A DNA stretch of 64,000 nucleotides, taken from NCBI GenBank assembly GCA_019054805.1, contig JAHQIY010000016.1, positions 1,922,001-1,986,000 of the forward strand, given 5' to 3'. The notes under the pieces were generated by a model. It saw only the letters and a program-made list of their open reading frames with translations, was not told where the DNA came from and made no database searches. Position 1 is the stretch's first letter, and every line of letters starts with the position of its first letter. Shown here piece after piece: positions 44,201 through 56,069 of the stretch. The translations under genes were made by a program, and so were the position numbers. The DNA is from Brachionus manjavacas (taxonomy: Eukaryota > Rotifera > Eurotatoria > Ploima > Brachionidae).

Positions 44201-47200
44201 CGGCGTTGACGCCCAACAAATTGGCGATGATGATGGCGTTGGCGATGATGATGAGGACAAAAGCACACACAAAAGGTTGAAAGGTGGATTTTTTCGAAAA
44301 AAGAAAAAAAACAAAAGCTCACATGTTCTTCAGCAACAAAAACAATCTGAGCAATCTGAGCAATTTGAGCAATTTGAACAGATTGAGCAAATTGATCGAG
44401 TTGATCGAGTTGATCGAGTGAAGCAACCAAGTGAAGAGAGAGTGAACAACGCAAGCTATGTGCTGGTCGAATCGAACGATTTGCTGAACATAAACATAAC
44501 GCCAAGTGCGTACAAGGTGTGCATGTATTTGGCGAGCATAACGAGTGGTTCGCAGCGTCAATTCATGGAGGGAAATGTCAAGGCTCCGTTGAAATTTTTG
44601 AATTTTCTCGGCCAACAATGCGATCTAATATTGAACAATAGGCAATCGCTAAAGGCCGAAAATGCCATCGGCTTCAATGTCAAGTATGAGAGCGACAGTA
44701 GAATAAGCTCTTTGTCTGACGATGCGAATAGACGCGTCGAAAAAATAATGACCAATTCGCAGCGCTCTCAAATCGACATGATCTATAACGAAAATTACAA
44801 GTTCATTTTTTGTTTGCCCAGTTTCGAAAAGTGTCGCTTGTCGATGAAAAACGACGGCTCGTTTTTGTTTCCTCTGCGAGCTCAAAGAGAGGACGGCCAC
44901 CAGCCACCCGTGTCCGACTCGTCGCCGCTCAATCAACAAAACATCAAATACAATGTCATGTACAAAGTGAGAACACTGTATGGCAGACAAAAAATAATCT
45001 TCAGCTCACCGCTTCAAATCGAAAATCACACTCAAATCGGCATGTTGGTTTGGATCGAGTTGAATGATTCTGTGTATGAAAACAAGAGCATGGTCGAGTT
45101 CATCGATCAAATGAAACACGACGACAAAACATATGTGGCCTTGTTTAGACTGTTGCCAAACAAAGTCTTCTATGTGCCATTGTATGTAGCCTACAATTGC
45201 AAAGTTTACGTGTCGCCCGATACCAAAACGTTTTTGCCATCGCAAATATTCGATTTGCGCGGCTACAATTTGAGAGTAGAGGACTTTTCGCAGATTGTTT
45301 GCCAAACGCTCACCTATCAGCATCAAAATTTTAATCTATTGAGAAAATTGTCTCTTAACGTGAGATCGCATCGAAATGTGATGCCGGCCATGCATGCCAA
45401 CTACAGAGTCGGCTTGTACACGTCCATTCGTTTGGTCAATTCACTTCCCTTTCAGATCAGACTGGACATCGATCAAAACGAACAGGTTTTGTTCAATCCA
45501 ATATTGGAGCCTGGCGACATACTAAGTCTCAATTTGGACCCGGCCAATGTCGCCTCCATACGCATTCATTTGCTCAATTACTTGAACACCAGTTGGTTCG
45601 GCAAGTTGGTTCTTTCCCAAGTGATTAAATCGAATAGCGAGGTGTGCAAGATTAAAATGAACCTTTCGCCAACCACCGAAATGCTTGTCACTGGCAAACA
45701 CTTGAATGTGTGCGTTACTTACAAGCAACCAAATGAGTTTATTATCTATTCGCCATACTGGCTTATTAACAAGAGTGGACAACCCATCAAAATAAGAGTA
45801 ATTATTTTTTGTTTATCTATTATTTATTTCTTGTTTATTTCTTGTTTATTTCTGATTTCATATTTAAAGCTATTGTGAATTTTCATAAAATAGTTTCAAA
45901 ATACAAAATTTAAAATCTCAATTAAAATATTAAGAGTTGTTTATTATTAGGTAGACTTAATAATAAACACGCAAAAATAGTTTCAGCACTAATATTTAAA
46001 ATCTAACAAACCCACTAAACTTAAAAACATTTTTAACACTGTTCTACACACCGTTTTTTTAGTAGTTTTTAGTAATTTCTAATAATTTTTAGTAATTTTT
46101 AGTATCTTTTCTTTTATATTTTACCAAAAAATTCTAATAATAATTAGGTAGTGGTGAGAGAATTTTAAAATTTAAATAAAATAAATCTACAGATTTCAGC
46201 AAAAACAAAAGACAACCACTTTATCTAAAGCATAGATAGAATTTTATAGTTAAGAATCATTGAACTTAAGACAAATAATTGAGCGCAATCTTCCAAACTC
46301 CAATTAAATTAGTCTGAAATCGTGGCATAAAGCCCTTGCTCAAGGTATTTCAAATCTTGACGGATTGATGCAATATTTGCTTAAAGAAACTTCCCTTGAT
46401 TTTGTTTTTTTTTTCTGAAGGAGCTTTAGTTTGTTACAGATAAACATCTAAAAAATTAAAGATAAAATTAAAAACGCGTATAACATTTTTAAATAACAAT
46501 AATATGCAATTTAAAAGCTAAAATACTCAATTAGGAACAAAATAAAAACATTTTAGTTTTTTTTTGTAATTAATGTCAATTACAATCAAAAAAACTTAAA
46601 TTTTTTATTAATTAATCCTATAATGTTCAAAAAATAGCCACTTTGAAATTTTTTTTATCTTTCTTGTTTTGTTTTTCAAATTAACACTTTTGATTTTACT
46701 TTAATATAAACCAATGTAGCCTTATCTCTAGTTCGATATAGTTAATCGAATAAATAAATAAATCTTTAAAATAACTCAATAAGTAAATAAATAAATACTC
46801 GGGAATTTAAAAAAAAGGCCTGTAATTGAAGAAATTCCTAGTAACATATCTCAAGATCAGGCCTTTGAAGCTAATACTAAAGGAAAAACTAGAGGAAAAG
46901 GTAATTGTTATTTTCCTTCTTAAAGTTTTCACTTTTTGGAGGAAGCAAAAAAATTCCTCGATAGAGAATTTGATTTTTTTGCCTTTAAAAAATTTATTTT
47001 GTTTTTATTTTTAATTTTTTGTTCTTTTTAGATAATTAGTCCTATATATTTCTAAAAAAAAGCAATGAATAAAAAATTTTGTTCCAAATTCAGTATTTTA
47101 GTTTTTTTTTGCATAAAATAAACCCAGGAAATAATTATATGCCAATTAAAAATTTTTATTTTGCACAGTTAAAAGCCGATAGAATGCTCGCTTTTTTTAT

Positions 47201-50200
47201 TTTTTTATTCTAATTGATTTTAAGCCCCATAGACAGAATGGTAATTTTTTTAGAATAAAATAAATAACGAATGCAATGAATTTCACAAAACCATCTGTAT
47301 CGAGCTAAAATGTGTTTATGAATATGTTTATAAATATGTTTATAAAATATAATAAAAATAAAAGAATCAAAAAAAAGTTAGATAAGTTAATGTACCGTAA
47401 ACTCGTGTTAACGCTTTAATTAAGAATAAAGCTCAAATGCAACCTTTTTTCTCTAAGAGTAAATTACAGTTTCTATGTTACTATACAAATTAAAATTGAA
47501 TTAAATAGAAAAAACATTGAATATGGGATATTTACAAAAAATAAAGGCCAAATTTAACTTTAACTCGAACAAAAAACTGTCCTTACTCTCATAAATAAAT
47601 TGAAAGCTAAAAAAATTGCGGACTTAATTTCAAAATAGAAAATGAGTCAACTTTAAACTTTTTTTTTAAATGAGAGTAAAGACAATTTTTTTGTTGTTAG
47701 AGTAAAAGTTAAATTTAGGCTTAATTTTCTTGAAAATATCCCTAGCTAATTTAATTTTAATTGTTGTAACATACAAACTATGCATGGTTGGATTTGGACT
47801 TTACCCTTAGAGTGCTCAACACGAATTTACGGTAATAAAAAGAATAAAAAAAAAATAAAAATAAAATGATGTTATTAACACATTTTTAAAAGTTACGAAT
47901 TTAATTTTAAAAAAAAAATTCTCTATTTAAGACCACAGACGATTTGCGTACATACTTCATTCCAGATGATACCATCCTGCTGTTTGACTTTCTCTATGTT
48001 CGCAAAGACAACAAAGTTCGTCTCACGATCAAAGATGGCAGTTGGTCGAAGCCGTTCAGTTTTGAAACAGTCGGCACCACAGGCATGATTCAATGCAATG
48101 ACATCAACCAAACTTATAACTTTTTGATGCGAATTACAATGAGTAACAGTTCCAGGACTAAGCTGATAACATTCGCTCCATTTTTGACAGTGGCCAATAA
48201 TTTAGATGAGCCTGTATGGATCCGAGAATGGCATGGCAGTGAAAAAAAAAGCTCTAAGCACAACTGGATTAGAGTGGACATAACAAATGAAGCAAACAAG
48301 CCGATAGGACTTTGGCCTAAGCTAGTAGGCGAGAGCAAACAGGTCAAGTTTGTGATAAAGACCACTGACGGTCGGCTAAGTCAACCATTCACACTGGAAA
48401 ATCCGGCCAGGTTTGTTCTAATTCCGTCTGAGAGAAATCAAGAGCAGCAAATGAACCGAAATTCATTCATTGAATCGAGCTCCAAAATTGTGACTGTGAT
48501 AATTAGCGGTGGCAATCAAAATCCGGTCACTATTGTGCTCAGAAAGTACGAATATGGCGACGCGGTTGCTAAATTCTTGAACCTTTGCGACGACCTTCAC
48601 ATATCGATCCTAAACGGCAGTCTCGTATGGGACATAGAGCCGTTCACGAGCATGTTTTTTGTCTGGCCCGACTTGGACTCTCGAGTTCTTCAATGGACCG
48701 TGAATGGCTGTTCGAAGAGTGAGGCTTTGAAGCTAACCAAAAGTGGCACTGAAACACACACATTTAACATTGAGAGAAACCAAAACAACACTAATCTCAA
48801 CTATTCGGACAATGACCACGACGCAGGCGCCAAAAGCAATCTGATCAGATCGAGCCAGGAGTTGAGCAAACAAAAGCAAGTTCAGGTTTGCTGCGTGTCC
48901 TATCTAGAAAATGGCCAGCGAGTTATTGTGTTCACCACTGACAAATCGTTGGCCGAATTCGAGCAAATAAAAGAAGCGTCCAATCTGGAGCTGTACGCGG
49001 CCATACGCGGAATCCAACTAAGCATAGTAAACAATGTTAATCTAGAAATATCAACTGTGTGTGTGCGCGGTAGCAATGCGTCGTGGGAAATACACAACCA
49101 AGAGCAAATACGAGTGTTTAGCAAAGAGTATTCCGAATGGCTGGAGTCGTTGTATGGCGACTATTTGTTCAGTGTTCATTCGGTTGACGCTTTGAAAAAA
49201 AGAGCCCTATTGAACAACGACAGTCTGCAAACGGCTGAATATCAGAGCGAAAAGTTCAATTTGAATTTTAAGAAAATGCTCATCTCTAAGCCAGAGCCAG
49301 GTCGTCTTGTGCGCAACTATCATCCAGGACTTATTTTTCAATACAGAGCCTCGAACAACATGACAAGCATCAAGTGTTGTGTGTACAAGGTACAAGTGGA
49401 CAATCAACTGCCCGACGCCTATTTTCCAATTGTTTTGTACAAAACTCCCATGAGACTGGTCGATGACTCGCAGCTAATGCCTTTTCTCACGCTGAGCATT
49501 TTCAAAGAGCTGCAAAATGTTACCGAAATTTACCGCTACTTCGAGTGCACTCTACAAGAGTTCTATCTGAAAGCGGACAAAGGCTTTCTGCTCTCGCTAA
49601 AAGACTGGTACGAAGCGGCCACTTACTCGTCAACCATAGAGGACATGACATTCAATTTGTCTGTCGAAGACAATATCCAAGTGGACAATGTTTTGATATT
49701 GATCGACGAGGACAAAACAGTCCAGCAAAAAATCAATCTAGACATCAAGCTTTCAAAGGAAATAATGGAATACGCCAACCAAACTGGCACCATTAAACAC
49801 TCAGCACACATTAGATTCGACGAGTTCTACTTGTCGCCAATGGTGTTCAACTTGAGCTTTAGCGTGAATGGAGAAGCGCACACTGACGACAAAATTAGAA
49901 CAGACTCAAATGCGCCCACCGACTATTTGTTCAATTTTTTTCTCGAATCAATTGGAGCCAGCCTCACCGAATTCAAAGATGTCAAATTTAGCTTCAACCA
50001 ATTTGACATGATCAACGAGACCAAGACTTGGAGTGAAATTTACGACACTCTATTTGACCACTACAAAATTCAAGCGTTGCGTCAAGCCTATGTTCTAATT
50101 CTGGGTCTTGACGTACTCGGCAATCCGTTTGGCCTAGTAAGCGATTTTTCCGAAGGTTTTACGAGCATTTTCTACGACCCGTTAGTTGATTATTTGTCCG

Positions 50201-52027
50201 GCAAGAACAGAGCCGACAAGGTAGATGTGGAATTTACAACTAAATTGAAATTGGCGCTTAACAAGTCAGTGAGCAGTGCGGCAGGCTCCGGATCGTTAAT
50301 TACCGGGACTTTGGGCAGAGTTTTGGCCACTTTTTCATTTGACAAAAAATACAAACGAGTAATTTGTTTTTCTATCTCTCTCTCTCTCAAAAAAAATAAA
50401 AAATATATAAAAAAAATACATAAATACTAAAATTTAAAAAATTAAGAAAGAAAAAAATTCAAATGAAATTTAGACAATGTTTAATTTAATATTTTGAGTT
50501 TCTCGAGTAGCTCAAATCTAAATCTCTAACTGAATTTGACTTTTTCGATCATAAATTCTTATTCTGCATTTAAGAATAAGAATTTATGAATATTTTAGAC
50601 TAGACTTTTAGACTTATTTTTTAGACTTGGTAATTAGTTATGCTATATGATTTTACATTAGAATGCGTATAAAATTTGTGCCAAAAAATTGTCAAAATAA
50701 ATTTTAAAGTTCTATTTCTCTAGTTTTCAAATTAATTTTAAGCTTTTCAATCTGTAAGTTTTTTTCTTCATGAATTAACAATTTAATTTTTCTACAAATT
50801 GTGACATTTCATTCAATCGACTGAGATTAAATACAAAAAAATATTTTAAAGCAAATGATAAATCAACTCGGTATAATGGTACAACTAAAAATTGTTTGCA
50901 TTTCATTAAAAAGATGAGTAAAAAATTTTGCAGACTTGTTGCAGATTAAAAATTTTGAGTGTATTGTATTGAGTTGATATATCATTAGTTTTTTTTTTAA
51001 GTTATTCAAGTTTTTTTTAGCAAACACAGTATTATTTTTATTTATATTGTTTAATATTTAAGATTTAATAAAAAACGATAAAAATTAATGTACTTAAATT
51101 AATTAGATTAAATTAATTTTTTTCTTAAAGAAACGTCAATACAAAATTTCAAAGTTATCAACAAGCACATTATCGAACACGGTATCGAATGCAAGCAAAG
51201 GAATTGTGCAAGGCGTCATTTTTGGCATCACCGGTTTAATCAATAATCCATTGAAAGAAAGTAAGCGAGGCACCAAGGGCGTTTTTACCGGTGTGGGCAA
51301 AGGTTTTGCAGGGTTTGTGAGCAAACCGATCGGCTCGGTGCTTGATGGTGTCTCTCTGACTTTGGACGGATTAAAACGCTTTGCTCTTTCGGGATCAGAG
51401 CCTATAACTAACATTCGTTTGCCGAGACATTTGGTGAATGATGTGAGTATTTTGCCCTATTCGGGCTATCAAGCCAAAGGCTATGAGATTTTGCGCGATT
51501 TGCAAATCGATGACATTGCTCTCGATGAATACTACTGGGCACATCTGCTCGTTCAGAATAAACGCAGACGAACCTTACTGTTCATTACCGATGCAAGCAT
51601 TCTCAGACTTCAAAAAACATCTACACAAATTTTAAAAAAATGGAAATTGTTGCAAAATCCGTTACCATTGCACAGAATAACAATTTCACGAATTGTACCT
51701 TTCGAAATGCCTCAAAATCCAACGTCTAAGCACAGAAAAGCTTTGGAGTTGTGCCTTTTGGCCAAGAGCTTCAAAGAGTCAAATCTTCATCAGTACTATG
51801 TAAATGATTTTTTTTTTATCAAGAAAAAAATAAAAAAATTTATTTTAAACAAATTTGTTGTTTAGATTACATTTAAAAAAGATGTTGAAAACTATGACTT
51901 AAATGAGGACACATCGAAAATTCTACTTTTGATTTCTAACGAATCTGTGTGTCAATGGCTGGATGAAAAAATAAACTCTGCTATAAAATATTACAGAGAG
52001 CTAAAAAACTACATCGAAATTGTTTAA
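35233..52027 (+). CDS. VPS13: VPS13, bridge-like lipid transfer protein
   Basis: Exons by frame and GT-AG fit: 35233..35998, 36517..36650, 36736..40265, 43037..45797, about 47932 (or 47939)..50358, 51131..51799, 51866..52027; about 3,480 residues, similar to animal VPS13A/C. The N-terminus is a canonical Chorein domain (MFESLVASLLNRYLSDYI, then GTLELLNIKVKPSA and WRNILTKP). AWWHFAFTAYAETTWRQFR follows near residue 330. The middle is the lipid-groove chain. WSKPFSFETVG and repeated LPFQIRL / YWLINKSGQP segments mark the VAB (adaptor) region from about 2150 to 2700. GKGFAGFVSKPIGSVLDGVS near 3260 is the ATG2_C-like amphipathic region, and a PH-like domain ends the protein. VPS13 proteins move lipids in bulk at organelle contact sites. 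An acidic insert with DDDGVGDDDEDK and Glu-Gln/Asp-Arg repeats lies near residue 1890. Paralogue type (A, C or other) is not decided. Confidence 0.95.
41873..41953. repeat. target duplication of about 80 bp, left copy
   Basis: CTAAAAAAACAAGCACCATA through ...TTTTAACTAAGCATTTTTT matches 42604-42683 with about four substitutions and one indel. The two copies exactly bracket the LINE. Confidence 0.8.
41961..42603 (-). mobile_element. 5'-truncated CR1/L2-like LINE
   Basis: The minus strand encodes the end of a LINE reverse transcriptase: LYMSLVRPHLDYAVQVWN, LEKVQERATKIP, RGDLIEVFKVINGHE and, after a frameshift near 42165, NRVAPHWNRLPEELVKAKT. It ends, on the minus strand, with CTACTACTACTACTAGTG and a run of A. 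It starts abruptly at 42603, as 5'-truncated copies do, and is flanked by near-identical sequence of about 80 bp on both sides. It sits antisense in a VPS13 intron. Confidence 0.85.
42604..42683. repeat. target duplication of about 80 bp, right copy
   Basis: Right partner of 41873-41953, ending in a run of T. Confidence 0.8.
45798..47931 (+). other. VPS13 intron with candidate mini-exon
   Basis: AT-rich intron of about 2.1 kb. A short, less AT-biased segment at 46819-46900 reads PVIEEIPSNISQDQAFEANT, then KGKTRGK, before a GTAATT donor. See the mini-exon entry. Confidence 0.5.
46861..46900 (+). other. candidate VPS13 mini-exon (40 nt)
   Basis: An acceptor ending CAG at 46858-46860 and a donor at 46901 define AFEANTKGKTRGK plus one base. 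It joins in phase with the exon ending at 45797 and with an alternative acceptor (CCACAG) starting the next exon at 47939, giving ...KIR-AFEANTKGKTRGK-DDLRTY. Animal VPS13 proteins have about 10-20 residues at this point, so inclusion is plausible. A longer version from 46818 does not fit the phase of the upstream exon. Confidence 0.4.
50359..51130 (+). other. VPS13 intron
   Basis: Donor GTAATT, acceptor CTTAAAG; AT-rich. Starts with a CT-rich run also seen after the exon copy at 33112. Confidence 0.7.
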
Positions 52028-53146
52028 TTTTTTCATTATTTAAAAACTTTCAAAATTCACAAGCTCAATTTTTTTCTTAAGTAAGACTGATATTATTATT
52101 TTTGAATTTGTTATTTTGCCTAATTTATTCTATTTTGTTTTAAATAAATAAAATATTTAAGTTTTGTTTAATTTAGTGATTATAAAATAATATTTTTCAC
52201 AAATAAATTAATTTTTTTATAAATTTTTTTTTCGTAAACTGTAATCTAAAGCAAATTAATTAAAATCAAAACAATAAGCTTAAAGCAAATAAGGCGGTTG
52301 TAGATTTATATGTTCAGCATTATTAATTTATTTATTTATTTCAAAAAAAGCCACAAAAAAATGAATTGATTGTAAATTAAAATAAAACTTAGAAAGGACA
52401 GTTTATATGTCTATAATGAAAAAGCTTGCATTATTTAATAGGGACACATTAATTTTTTCATTGAAAGAAACTCAACTTAAAAATGAAAGCAAAATTCTTG
52501 AACTAGAACAATCAGTATCAGCTAACAAAGAAATTAATGATAATTTTTATTTTTAGTTTAACAATCAAAAATTAAAAGAAATTTTTAGTATATAACAGAG
52601 TTGTTAAAATGTCACAAATCTCAAGTCAAGTCAAAGACCAAATTTTTTTTCTTCTTTGCAATTATTGCAAAAAATTCACTTCATAATTCTTCTTAAATAT
52701 TCAAAATTTTAAAGCCCGGACTTAATTTTTTGAGTGAAAATTTTAGAAAAAAAATTCCGGACTTGGACTTGACTTGAGACTTGTGACTTGAAAGCATTCT
52801 AAATTTTCTTTTTTTTTTTTTTTAAGTCCGGATTTTGACTTTAATTTAAGTGACTTAAAATTTAACAAAGCCTCAACATTAACTTCCTGGAACGGAGAAA
52901 AATAAATGATGTCCGTTTTTTTTTTATATTTTGTCTATTCACTTTCAAATTAATATATTTTTTTTTTAAAAATTCAAAAATCCGGTCTATGACTTTTAAT
53001 TAAATGACTTGGACCTAATTTTGTGATTCTTAAACAAATCTTGTATTAAATATAGTTAAATTTTATTTAAAATTATTAGAATTTAAAACCAATTAAAAAA
53101 AATTTTTTTTTGACATTGATTTGACAATAATTTTTAAATTCTATAG
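52028..53146. other. VPS13 3' region and following intergenic or intronic DNA
   Basis: AATAAA signals near 52145. An open stretch of about 50 codons from the ATG at 52407 (MSIMKKLALFNRDTLIFSLK..., KILELEQSVSANKE) could be an exon of the next gene, but its donor is out of phase. Around 52620-53000 the sequence repeats GGACTTGGACTTGACTTGAG-like strings. Confidence 0.4.
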
Positions 53147-53683
53147 ACTCAACATTTTTGAGCAATTTGGTTCAGTTGTCTATTCAAGTTCTTAAATTTG
53201 TTGGCTCTGAGACTGACAGAGATGAGGTAAGAAAAATTGGTAAGAATTCACAAGAAATTTTGATCAATAGTAGCTATCCGAATAAATTTATGTCGATTAA
53301 TCTACTGAACAGGGTTAACATAATGATAGACGAAAAATTAAACCCATCTAAGAATTTTCGTACAATGGCTAAAGCACTTATAATTGAACCTGAAATTTGG
53401 GGCTCAAATAATGGTCAATCAATAATCAAAAAATATTCTGAACTAAGTGCATCAAGAGGTAATCTTTTAAGAATTTTAAAATCTTGATTTTTTATTTTAT
53501 TTCTAAGATTTTTTGCGACTCAGAAATGTTGCTCTCACAGATTCAATATTTAAGACAACTTTAAGAAGCTTATGCACAGAGAGCAAGTCAAAACAATTTG
53601 TAAAAATATATTTTTTTTATTTAATAACCTCTTTTTGTATTTTTTTCCATTTATCACGATTTAATAATTTTATTTCAATTTAA
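53147..53683 (+). CDS. probable death-domain protein, last two exons
   Basis: Exons 53147..53458 and 53508..53683 join in frame (G + AT = Asp) through a 49-bp GT-AG intron. The first exon lacks a start and needs one base from upstream, so the 5' part is missing. Residues near the middle, LLNRVNIMIDEKLNPSKNFR then TMAKALIIEPEIW and SIIKKYSELSASRDFL, follow the helix pattern of death domains: the FRTMAKAL block corresponds to the W/F-R-x-L-A core, and the IIKKYSE block to the I/L-L-x-x-W helix, most like the UNC5 type. The conserved Trp is replaced, so this is a structural guess. The C-terminus after about 35 further residues is Phe/Ile-rich. Such domains mediate signalling assembly in the cytoplasm. 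Confidence 0.4.
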
Positions 53684-54560
53684 TAATAATTTTTGTATTT
53701 TTGTATTTTTGTTTATTCTAAATATTTTTGGTTTTACTTTCTATCCTCTTTTAATCGTATATATAGACTTAAAAACTCTTTTTAAACAATTTATATTTTA
53801 TTACCAAATAAATTTGTATATCAGAAATTTAATTTTTTTATTTTATATATAAAATAAAAAAAGTATTAAAAGGAAGGAATTGCTAAAAAAATGGAATATT
53901 AGTTCAAATTTAAACAATGAACTGATTATTTATTTTTCGATTTAAATCGATTTAAATTTTCGTAAAAATTTCGTTTGAATTTTTCACAAATTATTTGATT
54001 TCAATTTTCAAATAAATTTCGTAAGAAATTTTCAAAAATTATTCGATTTTAATTTTCAAATAAATTTCGTTTGAATTTCACGAAAATTATTCGACTTTAA
54101 TTTTCGAAAAATTATCAGAAAATATGTCCATCTTCGGCGGTTTTTTACGCTGTTTTTTTTCGAATGTTTTTGATTTTTTTTTCGGCTTTTAAATTAACTG
54201 GGCTGTTTGATTTTAAATATTTTAAATTGGATTATATAAAGCAAAATGAATATTACACGAAAATTAATTCGTAATTGACGAACTTACCTCCAAGGTACTG
54301 GTCTAGTTCTCCAGATTGTCACTGTCACTCTTCCTAACTTCTAATCTAACTTTCTCATCTTCGCATTTTTTGAAGGTTCAGGAGCATTATGTTTTTCAAA
54401 TCAAATTCTAGTTCTATTAATACGATTTAGCTAGGAGCTCAAGTGTTTTTTTATTTTTTTATCAGTTCATTTTTTTTGGGTTTAAGCCGTATCTTAATGA
54501 TTCAAAAATTCCATCTTTCTTTAATTCCTTTCTCTCTATAAAGATATATTTTACTTTACT
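53684..54560. other. intergenic, AT-rich
   Basis: No gene seen. Contains the repeat at 53937-54120. Confidence 0.4.
53937..54120. repeat. imperfect tandem repeat, units of roughly 50-60 bp
   Basis: AAATTTCGTTTGAATTT, CAAATTATTTGATTT and CAATTTTCAAATAAATTTCG recur about three times with changes. The TTCGAAT-like words resemble those of the hAT subterminal arrays at 55.8 and 58.4 kb. Confidence 0.55.
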
Positions 54561-54561
54561 A

Positions 54562-54960
54562 TCACAAAGTTTGCTTAATTTTTGCCCTGTTGTCAATTTC
54601 ACGTGTAAAGATTCCTTCTAGCTCACTTAAAATTGAATTTTTGATAATTTTTCCTCTATTTCCTTTTGACTCTTCGATTAATCCATTAAATAAGGCACTT
54701 GTATAAAAGTTTGAATTCAATTTGTTTACAAAGTTCAATTTTCTTTTAAGTAACATCTTGTCAGTTGTTTTCATATTTGGTTGTTTGAAGTGTAAAAGAT
54801 TCTTTTGGTGCTATTAATTCTTGATTCTACATGATCATTATTATTGTTTTTGGAGTTGACAATTTTTTTTTTACATAATAAAGCTACTGAGTATCTTTTC
54901 GACAGTAATTCACTCGCTCTTGACTTTCGTGACGATTTGATTTAATTGCGGAGTTTTTTT
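54562..54960 (-). pseudogene. unrecognised degenerate frame, probably retroelement-derived
   Basis: The minus strand reads SSRKSRASELLSKRYSVALL, a stop, and then an open stretch of 70 codons (KMLLKRKLNFVNKLNSNFYT..., KNSILSELEGIFTREI). It directly continues, on the same strand, from the LINE remnant at 54960-55709, so it could be LINE 3' sequence or a second element. I do not recognise the family. Confidence 0.3.
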
Positions 54961-55709
54961 AGTTTGTCCCAAATTACTCTAGTAAAACCATTAGCTATCT
55001 TGAAATATTCGACCAGATGTCCTCTCTCTCTTCTCCTGTCCAGAAAAGTGAGTCCCAACTTATCTAGTCTCGTCTCATGTAATAATTGCTTAACACTAGA
55101 AGCACCAACGAGTCAAAATGACTCCTTTTCGATTTTTGGCCTCTAAAATCTAAGTCAATTTTTGCTATTTGAGCATAATTTTATTTTTTCAGCTTAAAAA
55201 TAAGAATAACTTTCTAAATTAACTAAATTCAAATAAAAAAAATATTTCCTTTTTTCAAAATCAAGAATATACCACCGCGTACTCAATATGAGACTTTACA
55301 AATGCCACGTAAAGCTCCTTGAACATACCAATTGATCATGACTAGAAAGCTTTGGATAATTGTCCTTGTACCTTATTAGCTCTTTTGGCCGTAATCAAAC
55401 GCGCAAACTCTATTTCAGATTTGAACTGATCATTATACCTTAATGTTATCTATATTTTGTCTATTCACTTTCAAATTAATATCGAAGTCCATGTTGTTCA
55501 ATTGCATATGTTTGTATTTATCAACATTAAAACCCATCATCCAGGCATCGGCCCATCTCACCAGACAGTCAATTTCGAATGTTGTTAGATCCAATGGATT
55601 TCTTATATCATCAATAGGCTTTGTATCAGCAGCTAGTTTGCCAAATATTTTGATTGGCTTAGGCATGTATTTTAGAAATATTACGAAAAGCAAAATGTCA
55701 AAGGCCTTG
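54960..55709 (-). pseudogene. LINE reverse transcriptase remnant, 3' part
   Basis: Minus strand, in order: FAKAFDILLFVIF, KLAADTKPIDDI (from the F-A-D-D core, one Asp lost), CLVRWADAWMMGFNVDKYK, KRANKVQGQLSKAF, LYVAFVKSHIEYAVV, then RLDKLGLTFLDRRRERGHLV. These are CR1/L2-type motifs in correct order with several stops and shifts. A hAT transposon interrupts it inside the DFAKAFD motif; the upstream part resumes at 58636. Confidence 0.8.
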
Positions 55710-55784
55710 GCAAAATCTAGTGATGAAATCGAATTTTTTTTTTATAAGAAAATTGAAACTTGAATAAAAAATTATTCTGAATAA

Positions 55785-55940
55785 CTTGTTAGAATGAATT
55801 TTCAATCAAATAACTTATTCGAATGAATTTTCAATCAAATAGCTTATTCGAATGAATTCTCAATCAAATAACTTATTCGAATGAATTTTCAATCAAATAA
55901 CTTATTCGAATGAATTCTCAATCAAATAACTTATTCGAAT
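55785..55940. repeat. hAT subterminal array, left
   Basis: About five units of 29 bp, core CTTATTCGAATGAATTTTCA then ATCAAATAA, with T/C variants. The unit is the reverse complement of the array at the other end, apart from a few base changes. Confidence 0.88.
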
Positions 55941-56069
55941 GAATTTTAATTAAATTTTATTTTACTTAAAAAATTTACAGAAAAATATTTGAAATAAATA
56001 TTCGATTAGAAAAATTGAATAAAAAATAACAATTTGAATTGTTTCGATTTAAATTCAATAAAAAAACAT

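Noticed and set aside
52407-52556. Short frame starting MSIMKKLALF as first exon of the death-domain gene
   Set aside because: The only donor (52515) ends in phase 0, while the exon at 53147 needs one base from upstream.
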